The notes under the pieces: model-generated
What the model was told of the DNA's origin: nothing
What the model saw: the letters and a program-made list of their open reading frames with translations, nothing else
The model's database searches: none
Position numbers and translations under genes: made by a program
In this document: piece after piece, positions 1 to 5,298 of the stretch
Layout: every line of letters starts with the position of its first letter
Numbering within the stretch: the stretch's first letter is position 1
DNA from: Lachnoclostridium sp. UBA739
GTDB taxonomy: Bacteria > Bacillota_A > Clostridia > Lachnospirales > Lachnospiraceae
Assembly (NCBI GenBank): GCA_002297865.1
Contig: DBKX01000221.1
Coordinates: 8,002-13,558, forward strand
Length of the DNA stretch: 5,557 nucleotides
Direction: 5' to 3'

Positions 1-907
1 CTTCATCACCATGAATCCAGAATATTGGTTTCCCTTTCTTTACCGAATTAAGCGGGACCAGCTGACTAATCGGTTCCTTTGCGTCAAATGCACCTAGTAT
101 ATTTTTTAGTACAATTGGATTATTTGAAAGCGTTTTCTTCTGATTTTCCCACTCTTTCTCAACTACTTGATCTAATTTTTCTCTGATTTCTTGTGTCATA
201 TGTTCTTTTAGCAAAATCAAAGACTTAAGTGGAGCCTGTGCAATTTCGTCAGCGAGTGCCTTGGCTTCTGTTAACACCTCTTTTTTGGATACAATAGTCA
301 AGCTGACTCCTTTTTCAGCTAATTGAAATCCTTTATAAGTTTTTCCTGTGTAAAGGATTTCTTGTGCAACATTAATGTCCATCTTTTCTTTAAAAATAAA
401 GGTAGCTCCATCCCCTGGTGTAAAGCCATATCTCATATGATTGCATGTGTAACTGCATTCGCTGCCTAGAAGTACAAAATCACAAAACATTCCTAAACAC
501 CAGCCACCACCGATCGCATGACCATTCATTGCAGCAATCACAGGAACTCTGCATTTTAGCGGTAATTCGTATACTCCGAAGTCTGTCATCTTAGCTGTTC
601 CATTATAAAGTTCTAACAGACCTTCTTCATTACCTCCACATGCAAAATAGTTGCGGGACCCAGCCAGAATAACCACTTTACAAGAATCATTTTGATTTAT
701 TTCTTCAAATGTCCTGATTAAACCAGTTATCAGTTCTTTAGAGAACATATTCTTATTCTGTACATCTGCCATTTCTACTAAAACCACACCATTATTGTAT
801 TGTGTTGTTTTCACCACAGATTCCTTCATATCTTTTAGTAGTAAAACTGCCTCTTCCTGAGTGATTTTTCCTTCTTTTAACTGCTCTAAAACCTGCCTAA
901 CATTCAT
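1..907 (-). CDS. ECH2-like domain fused to an apparent thioesterase domain (partial, runs off left edge)
   Basis: The frame from ATG 907 stays open to the left edge: 302 residues, C-terminus missing. AGGGGG lies seven bases before the ATG. Residues 1-30 form a short amphipathic helical motif (LEQLKEGKITQEEAVLLLK), like those at subunit ends or linkers of megasynthases. Residues ~40-270 are a crotonase domain of ECH2 type: FSKEL (55-59), NYFACGGN (86-93), MNGHAIGGGWCLGMFCDF (127-144), MRYGFTPGDGAT (158-169). It aligns without gaps to the neighbouring PksI-like protein over 223 positions, 101 identical by my count. The C-terminal MHEITFHQP of that protein is replaced by NQKKTLSNNP, so both His are gone. 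From ~283, LVPLN..KKGKPIFWIHGDE matches the start of type I thioesterase domains (first strand and HG oxyanion turn). The Ser-Asp-His triad and any further domains lie outside. ECH assignment is firm; the thioesterase call rests on ~20 residues. It is the last visible gene of the operon. Confidence 0.85.
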   Translation of the reverse strand, partial: MNVRQVLEQLKEGKITQEEAVLLLKDMKESVVKTTQYNNGVVLVEMADVQNKNMFSKELITGLIRTFEEINQNDSCKVVILAGSRNYFACGGNEEGLLELYNGTAKMTDFGVYELPLKCRVPVIAAMNGHAIGGGWCLGMFCDFVLLGSECSYTCNHMRYGFTPGDGATFIFKEKMDINVAQEILYTGKTYKGFQLAEKGVSLTIVSKKEVLTEAKALADEIAQAPLKSLILLKEHMTQEIREKLDQVVEKEWENQKKTLSNNPIVLKNILGAFDAKEPISQLVPLNSVKKGKPIFWIHGDE

Positions 908-923
908 GCTTCTTCCCCCTAAA

Positions 924-1673
924 CTATCTACCAAATAACTGCTTTATTCTTTCTTCAACAATTGGCTGGTGAAAGGTAATTTCATGCATTTCTATTTCTT
1001 TTTCAATATACGCGGGTAATTCATTTCTTATATCTGAAACTAAATGCTTCTTTAACGTAATGAGGGACAGTCTAGGCTTTTCTGCCAATTGTTTTGCAAG
1101 TTCAATCGCATATCCTACAACTTCTGCCTTCGGTAACACAGGATATGGAACTCCTCGCTTCTCTAATTCAGGACCACGATACGTTCCCGCATTTAACAAC
1201 ATTTCTTCACCTAATGCAATCCCAAGTTTCTTAGGCACCACACAGGTTGCTCCCATACCAGGTGTAAATCCATATTTCATAAAATTGGTTGTATATACAC
1301 ATTCCTTACCGAGTACAACGAAATCAGCAAACAGCCCCATTACAAAGCCACCACCGATCCCATGACCTTGCATGGCAGAAATGACCGGTATATCACACTC
1401 TAGTGCTAGTGAATATATATTTTTATCTGTAAACTTTTCCTTACCCTGATTGATAGCTAACAGACTCTCCATCGTTCCGCCTGAACAAAAATAATTATCA
1501 TATCCGGTCATTATAACAACTTTATATACATCATCGTTCCTAATTCGCTCAAAACTCTCTTCTAGCTGCTCAATTAACTCTTTTGAAAAGGTATTTTTAC
1601 TCACTCGGTCTTCCATCCGAAGCATTAAAATTTCAGATGTAATTTTCTCCTCAAATACTACTTTCCTATCCAT
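924..1673 (-). CDS. pksI: PksI-type ECH2, decarboxylase of the beta-branching cassette
   Basis: This crotonase-fold protein has 249 residues, the usual size for stand-alone ECH2. Motifs in order are FSKEL (29-33), the oxyanion loop YFCSGGT (61-67), KFTDKNIYSLAL (80-91), MQGHGIGGGFVMGLFADF (101-118, second oxyanion loop), MKYGFTPGMGAT (132-143) and a C-terminal MHEITFHQP (229-237) with His230 and His235. These are the conserved blocks of the PksI/CurF-ECH2 group, which decarboxylates the 3-methylglutaconyl-type ACP thioester; in CurF a Lys, a Tyr and a C-terminal His are reported as active-site residues. It acts after ECH1 and fixes the double-bond position of the beta-branch. The ATG start has GAGGGTG seven bases upstream; the gap is 17 bases to ECH1 and 16 bases to the next gene. 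A second, fused ECH2-like domain follows immediately downstream (about 45% identity by hand count). Confidence 0.92.
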   Translation of the reverse strand: MDRKVVFEEKITSEILMLRMEDRVSKNTFSKELIEQLEESFERIRNDDVYKVVIMTGYDNYFCSGGTMESLLAINQGKEKFTDKNIYSLALECDIPVISAMQGHGIGGGFVMGLFADFVVLGKECVYTTNFMKYGFTPGMGATCVVPKKLGIALGEEMLLNAGTYRGPELEKRGVPYPVLPKAEVVGYAIELAKQLAEKPRLSLITLKKHLVSDIRNELPAYIEKEIEMHEITFHQPIVEERIKQLFGR

Positions 1674-1690
1674 TTATGCGCACCCTCACC

Positions 1691-2461
1691 CTACTCCCAG
1701 GGATATTTACCTTTCTCAACAAAATTGAATATATCAGACAAATTTTCAGGATTGGAAAACATCTCCTTATTTGCTTCAATCGCTCCCGCTTTATGATAAA
1801 ATATCCCCTCTGTGTATTGATTACGATACTTCTTATAATTTTCAATTCCTCGCTTGGATAAAACCTTTAAGCGTAATAAATTTCTTCGAAGAAGTGATGT
1901 TGTATCTTTTGCATATGCATTAACCAAACCATATTCATATGCTTTTTCTACATTAAGTGGCTGTGTCATCATGGTAAAGTAATTGGCTTTGTTCAAGCCG
2001 ATTTTATTTACAAGAAAAGGGAATACAATTGCAGGATAAATTCCAAACAATAATTCTGATAAACTAAAAACTGCAGTTTCGTCAGCGATTACAATATCAC
2101 ACGCCGAAACAAATCCCATTCCTCCAGCATTCACTTTACCTTTTACATTTGCAATTGATACAAACGGTCCTGTGTATAATCTTTGCCATAATTCATACAT
2201 ATCTTCAGGATGTGGTTGATTTTCAGAAGCTTCTTGATTCTTTTGATAGAGTTCTTTAAAATCAGCTCCAAAACAAAATGTTTCTGGCAACCCTTCTAAT
2301 ACAACAATTGTAATCTCATTGGACATGGAATCTAATACATGATGACAGTCTTTTATAAGTTGGTCATTAATTGTATTATTATTTTCAGGACGATAAATCT
2401 GAAGATAACATATCTTTCCTTCTTCTCGTACTCTTATCGTTTCATAATTCACTACAGCCAC
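1691..2461 (-). CDS. pksH: PksH-type ECH1, HMG-ACP dehydratase of the beta-branching cassette
   Basis: This crotonase-fold protein has 256 residues in its longest form. Visible motifs are RPENNNTIND near residue 24, the first oxyanion loop CFGADF (63-68), the second oxyanion loop GKVNAGGMGFVSACD (108-122) and SLSELLFGIYPA (133-144), where Glu136 occupies the place of a crotonase catalytic Glu. The VNAGG and SELLFG(I/L)YPA motifs and the PWE ending resemble PksH. In the pathway it removes water from the HMG-type adduct to give a methylglutaconyl-type thioester, the substrate of ECH2. The start is uncertain: GTG 2461 gives the family-like N-terminus, whereas GTG 2452, overlapping the HMGS TAG stop as TAGTG, has the better ribosome site (AGGTG) and would give 253 residues. 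Either way translation is coupled to the HMGS. The next gene follows after 17 bases. Confidence 0.92.
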   Translation of the reverse strand: MAVVNYETIRVREEGKICYLQIYRPENNNTINDQLIKDCHHVLDSMSNEITIVVLEGLPETFCFGADFKELYQKNQEASENQPHPEDMYELWQRLYTGPFVSIANVKGKVNAGGMGFVSACDIVIADETAVFSLSELLFGIYPAIVFPFLVNKIGLNKANYFTMMTQPLNVEKAYEYGLVNAYAKDTTSLLRRNLLRLKVLSKRGIENYKKYRNQYTEGIFYHKAGAIEANKEMFSNPENLSDIFNFVEKGKYPWE

Positions 2462-3711
2462 CTGTACTCTCTGTGGAATTCATTGATACTGTCTAAAACA
2501 AGTCTCTGCTTTCCAACACTTGCCTTATATGCACCAGGTATCATTTCAACATCTAATTTTGCATTTCTAGTTCCGAATTTTACAATGGAACTTTCTCTTA
2601 ATAGCTGTTCATATTCATCCATTGTTAAGCGGTAACGGTTGTCAAGCTGTTCTGATATTTTTAACTGACGAATTCTTTCCTGACCTTCTTTGGTTACAAC
2701 ACCACTATAAAATTCTGAACAGCATCCTGAACCATAAGAGAAGCATCCTAATCTCTTTGTTGTATCAAATTCACCATTATCAATTGTACTTGCAATTGAC
2801 ATTAGCACTGTTGCCCCCATGATATTTCCTACACGTGCACAATAGGTAATTCCAGGTTTAACTCTTTTTTCGAAATCTTCTTCAATCAGATCTGCCTTAC
2901 GAACTTTTTCAACCTTTCTCATCATAGTACGATGAGCTCCTTTTACCATTCCACCAAATGGTGTATGGAAACATAAGTACTGGAACGTATTCTGATAACT
3001 TACATTGGCAACTCTCTTTGTATATTCTTTGTATGCTTGTTCACAACAGTCTAAATAAGAAAGCAGTGAAAGATCTGCATTTCCTGATTCACTGTCTGGT
3101 ACAGGTCTGCAAGTATCCATAACTTCATATCCAAAGTAACCATTTGCACCAACATCTACTTGATAAATATATGGACGATTACTTACAAGAACAGCAACTG
3201 CTCCCGCTCCTCCACTTGGCTCTGCGTATGACCAGTCTTCTGTTAAAGCTGAACCACCTTCTGTAATTAAAAACCTAGAGATGTCGGTAGCAATAACTAA
3301 TGCTTTTGCGCCTTTTGACGTATTGGACAAAATGAAGTTAACTGCCATCTGAAAACCTGCTGTTCCAGAATAACATGCTTGTTTTAATTCAAACATTCTG
3401 ACATTCGTATTAAGTCCTAAGTATTTATGTATATATGTACTCATAGATTTACCAAAATCGATTCCTGACTCTGAACAGGTAATTACAAGTTCGATTTTAT
3501 TTTTTTCTTCTTCTGTAAGAGCATCAATAATAGGTTTTGCTGCATTTACACCACAAGTAACTGGGTCTTCGTAAGGTAACGCTACTGCCTTTTCTTTCAT
3601 TAATAAATTATTAAATCTTGTCTCATTTAGCTGACGATAATCTGCTAATTCCTTTACATCTAGATACGCAGTTCCACCAAATACATTCATTGCTTCAATT
3701 CCTACTGCCAC
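2452..3711 (-). CDS. pksG: PksG-type HMG-CoA synthase homologue for beta-branching
   Basis: This 419-residue, full-length member of the HMG-CoA synthase family begins GIEAMNVFGGTAYLD. The three catalytic residues are present: Glu81 in TCSESGIDFGKS, Cys113 in ELKQACYSGTAG (the acetylated nucleophile) and His249 in CFHTPFGGMVKGAHR. By family knowledge, cassette HMGS enzymes take acetyl from the donor ACP and condense it with the beta-keto group of an ACP-bound polyketide. A mevalonate-pathway role is unlikely because the gene sits between pksF- and pksH-like genes and next to an AcpK. It starts at GTG with an AGGAGG site, after a 108-base gap holding a strong hairpin, which is the only place where expression could be set apart within the operon. 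Its 3' end overlaps the longest form of the ECH1 gene by 10 bases. Cys residues are frequent, including a CC pair in YGSGCCSEF. Confidence 0.94.
   Translation of the reverse strand: MAVGIEAMNVFGGTAYLDVKELADYRQLNETRFNNLLMKEKAVALPYEDPVTCGVNAAKPIIDALTEEEKNKIELVITCSESGIDFGKSMSTYIHKYLGLNTNVRMFELKQACYSGTAGFQMAVNFILSNTSKGAKALVIATDISRFLITEGGSALTEDWSYAEPSGGAGAVAVLVSNRPYIYQVDVGANGYFGYEVMDTCRPVPDSESGNADLSLLSYLDCCEQAYKEYTKRVANVSYQNTFQYLCFHTPFGGMVKGAHRTMMRKVEKVRKADLIEEDFEKRVKPGITYCARVGNIMGATVLMSIASTIDNGEFDTTKRLGCFSYGSGCCSEFYSGVVTKEGQERIRQLKISEQLDNRYRLTMDEYEQLLRESSIVKFGTRNAKLDVEMIPGAYKASVGKQRLVLDSINEFHREYRWL
2458..2463 (-). promoter_or_regulatory. Candidate ribosome binding site favouring the shorter ECH1 start
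   Basis: AGGTGG on the minus strand lies five bases upstream of GTG 2452 and overlaps the alternative start GTG 2461. Upstream of 2461 only a weak GAGAG is seen. If this site is used, ECH1 starts at 2452 with a one-base stop/start overlap with the HMGS gene. Confidence 0.45.
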
Positions 3712-3718
3712 TTTTCTT

Positions 3719-3724
3719 CCTCCT
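3719..3724 (-). promoter_or_regulatory. Ribosome binding site of the HMGS gene, fixing a GTG start
   Basis: A full AGGAGG lies seven bases before the GTG at 3711. The first in-frame ATG is seven codons inside the gene (codon 8), too far from this site, and starting there would remove the first strand of the thiolase fold. The GTG start is therefore well supported. Confidence 0.85.
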
Positions 3725-3757
3725 GTACAAATTTAATTTTTCTTTTTTTCCAATTTT

Positions 3758-3788
3758 GGAGTCTGCTTTCAAGCAGAAAGTAGACTCC
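3758..3788. other. 31-base intergenic hairpin between the decarboxylase and HMGS genes
   Basis: The 31 bases form an almost perfect palindrome: outer arms of 7 bp (ggagtct / agactcc), one central non-Watson-Crick position, inner arms of 5 bp (ctttc / gaaag) and a 5-base loop. In plus-strand RNA the odd position is a G-U pair, giving a continuous 13-bp stem followed by a U-rich run (tttattattctg). In minus-strand (operon) RNA it is an A-C mismatch and the following sequence is A-rich, so it lacks the U tract of an intrinsic terminator. It may stabilise or process the operon mRNA, partly attenuate it, or terminate antisense transcription entering the cluster; the sequence alone does not decide. 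It sits in the only long gap (108 bases) of the operon. Confidence 0.7.
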
Positions 3789-3819
3789 TTTATTATTCTG
3801 TACTTTTCTATTTCATAGT

Positions 3820-5055
3820 TTATTTGCAAATTGCACTTAGGCAAACTGCTGTATTAATACCTCCAAAGCCTATGCTCATACTAATTGCATTCTGAATAGT
3901 ATAATCCAATGCACTCTCTTGAACCCAATGAAAAGAAGTGTCTATTGGATTCAAGAGATTTCTAGTCGGATGCAGTTTTCCTTCTTTCATCTGCAAAACA
4001 GTAGCAACTAATTCTACTGCACCTGCAGCACTTAATCCATGTCCTGTAATTGATTTTGTTGCATTGATATATGCATGATTTAAACCACAGGATTTTAACG
4101 CTTCCAATTCAATTTGGTCTCCTATCTTAGAACCTGAACCATGCGGATTGATATAATCAATCTGACTGGATTCTAATTCGGCATCTTCAAGTGCCTTTTG
4201 AATTGCTCGCATTTCACCTTCAAGTGATGGATTCGGATTGCGGTTCGCATCCATATGTATTCCAAATCCCTCTACGGTAGCATAAGCTTTCTTTCCTCTT
4301 CTTTTTGCAGATTCTTTGCTTTCTACAACAAGAACTGCACAATTCTCTCCATAGATAAATCCGTCTCGGTCATTATCAAATGGGCGACAAGCCTGATCAG
4401 GTGTCTGACTATACCTATCTGATCCCATTGCTCCGATTGAACGAAAAGCCTGACATTCTAAATAGGACAAATCCATTAGTGTACCAACTGCGATACAAAC
4501 GTCAACCATTCCTGACTCAACTGCCTGGACTGCTTGTAAAAAAGCTAGTTGACCACTTGCAGATGCTCCACCAACAGTGTACGCCAAACCATGTATTCCA
4601 AATTCTTCTGTACATAAACCACATATATCCGTGTCCATGTACGAGCAAGCATACGTTGCTGGTATGTAATAAGCATCATCCCTATATTTCTTAGAAATCT
4701 TTAATAGTTCACGCTGCTGTACATTTGAGCCTCCAATAATAAGACCAGTCGAATCTGGATTCACTCCTTGAAGTTCTGCATCTTCCCAAGCTTCTTTTAC
4801 TGTAGCTAGTGCTACTTGCTCAGTATAAGAACATTTTCTTAATACTCTTCTTGAAAAAGCATCCATTCCAGATAATTCTGGAATTTCTGCTCCTATAAAC
4901 TTCACATCTTCATAACACCTGTCTTCTCTTTTTAAAACAGCAAAGGAATGATTTCCATTCCATAGTGCATTTGAAAATGCTTCGACTCCTTGGCCGACTG
5001 CTGATGTTATCCCTAAGCCTGTAATAACCGACTTACTGTTTCTGCATCTCTTCAT
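3820..5055 (-). CDS. pksF: PksF-type decarboxylating ketosynthase homologue (Cys-to-Ser active site)
   Basis: This 411-residue protein has the thiolase fold of a FabF/KAS-II-like ketosynthase (N-terminal SVITGLGITSAVG; C-terminal SIGFGGINTAVCL). The nucleophile motif, normally T-V-D-T-A-C-S-S, reads TVGGASASG, so Ser165 replaces the catalytic Cys. The two His of the triad remain (His305 in NPHGSGS, His339 in KSITGHG), as does Lys334. Loss of the Cys with both His kept is the known signature of PksF-like enzymes, which decarboxylate malonyl-AcpK to acetyl-AcpK and do not condense. The soluble enzyme acts with the preceding ACP and the following HMGS. Start ATG 5055 has a near-perfect GAGGTGAT lying inside the acpK coding sequence, so the 23-base overlap should couple translation. 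The protein is Cys-rich (13 Cys counted). A condensing FabF is ruled out by the active site; gene identity is by motif and gene order. Confidence 0.93.
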   Translation of the reverse strand: MKRCRNSKSVITGLGITSAVGQGVEAFSNALWNGNHSFAVLKREDRCYEDVKFIGAEIPELSGMDAFSRRVLRKCSYTEQVALATVKEAWEDAELQGVNPDSTGLIIGGSNVQQRELLKISKKYRDDAYYIPATYACSYMDTDICGLCTEEFGIHGLAYTVGGASASGQLAFLQAVQAVESGMVDVCIAVGTLMDLSYLECQAFRSIGAMGSDRYSQTPDQACRPFDNDRDGFIYGENCAVLVVESKESAKRRGKKAYATVEGFGIHMDANRNPNPSLEGEMRAIQKALEDAELESSQIDYINPHGSGSKIGDQIELEALKSCGLNHAYINATKSITGHGLSAAGAVELVATVLQMKEGKLHPTRNLLNPIDTSFHWVQESALDYTIQNAISMSIGFGGINTAVCLSAICK

Positions 5056-5281
5056 AAATCACCTCAGCCAATTCTCCCATATTGTTTGCTTTTCCAAGCA
5101 CAACTCTAGGAATTCTTAAATCTAGTGATTCAAGTGTAAGACTAACAATATCAGCACGGTCGATAGAATTACATCCTAAATCGACCAATCTGTCTGTCAT
5201 CTTAAAGTCTGTTCCTTCTAACTCTGGAATAATTTCTACTGTACTTTCTGTAATTACTTTGAAAATTTCTTCTTTGCTCAT
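5033..5281 (-). CDS. acpK: AcpK-type stand-alone donor acyl carrier protein
   Basis: This is an 82-residue single-domain ACP. The phosphopantetheine site is in LGCNSIDRADI, with Ser39 as the attachment residue. The 'NS-(I/V)-DRA-(D/E)-I' form and the following 'ESLDLRIPRV' are hallmarks of AcpK, the donor carrier of HMG-CoA synthase cassettes, rather than of fatty-acid AcpP (which has DSLD). By family knowledge it carries malonate, which the neighbouring KS homologue decarboxylates to acetyl-AcpK, the donor for the HMGS. I chose the second Met (5281) over the upstream ATG at 5293: the 5293 codon directly abuts the AAGGA, while 5281 has GGTGA five bases upstream and gives the usual AcpK length. 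The 3' end overlaps the KS gene by 23 bases, implying translational coupling. It begins 15 bases after the megasynthase stop. Confidence 0.93.
   Translation of the reverse strand: MSKEEIFKVITESTVEIIPELEGTDFKMTDRLVDLGCNSIDRADIVSLTLESLDLRIPRVVLGKANNMGELAEVIYEEMQKQ
5058..5065 (-). promoter_or_regulatory. Strong ribosome binding site of the decarboxylase gene, inside acpK
   Basis: The minus strand carries GAGGTGAT, which matches eight consecutive bases of the Shine-Dalgarno consensus, just before the ATG at 5055. It lies in the last codons of acpK, which shows that the overlap of the two genes is real and the start well placed. Confidence 0.8.
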
Positions 5282-5286
5282 TTTTT

Positions 5287-5298
5287 TCACCATTCCTT
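5287..5298 (-). promoter_or_regulatory. Ribosome binding site deciding the acpK start
   Basis: The minus strand reads AAGGAATGGTGA. Both AAGGA and GGTGA are partial matches to the Shine-Dalgarno consensus. GGTGA sits five bases before the ATG at 5281, whereas the ATG at 5293 is fused to AAGGA with no usable spacing. The AAGGA overlaps the TAA stop of the upstream gene, so ribosomes ending there could re-initiate. Confidence 0.6.

Noticed and set aside
1..907. Left-edge ECH as a decayed duplicate (pseudogene) of the free ECH2
   Set aside because: The frame is intact over 302 codons, has a good ribosome site, aligns without gaps to its paralogue and continues into another domain. Substitutions are confined to particular sites, not spread as decay.
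1060..1365. Plus-strand open frame of 101 codons inside the ECH2 gene
   Set aside because: It lies wholly antisense to a gene with clear crotonase motifs; its product has no recognisable domain and no convincing ribosome site. The same applies to plus-strand frames at 1676-1861, 2339-2635, 2622-2822, 3618-3818, 4380-4694 and 5082-5384.
2452..3711. HMG-CoA synthase of the mevalonate pathway
   Set aside because: The gene order with AcpK, a Ser-type KS and two ECH genes, and the neighbouring megasynthase end, fit a beta-branching HMGS. No mevalonate-pathway gene is present.
3758..3788. Hairpin as an intrinsic terminator of the operon strand
   Set aside because: In minus-strand RNA it is followed by an A-rich, not U-rich, stretch, and the stem has an A-C mismatch. 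The downstream genes belong to the same pathway.
3712..3819. A sigma-A type promoter for the HMGS gene in the 108-base gap
   Set aside because: AT-rich stretches such as TTGCAA and AATAAT occur, but no -35/-10 pair with about 17-base spacing was found, so I do not call one.
5282..5293. Upstream ATG giving an 86-residue ACP
   Set aside because: The ATG abuts the AAGGA with no spacing. The ATG at 5281 has better spacing from GGTGA and gives the usual AcpK length.
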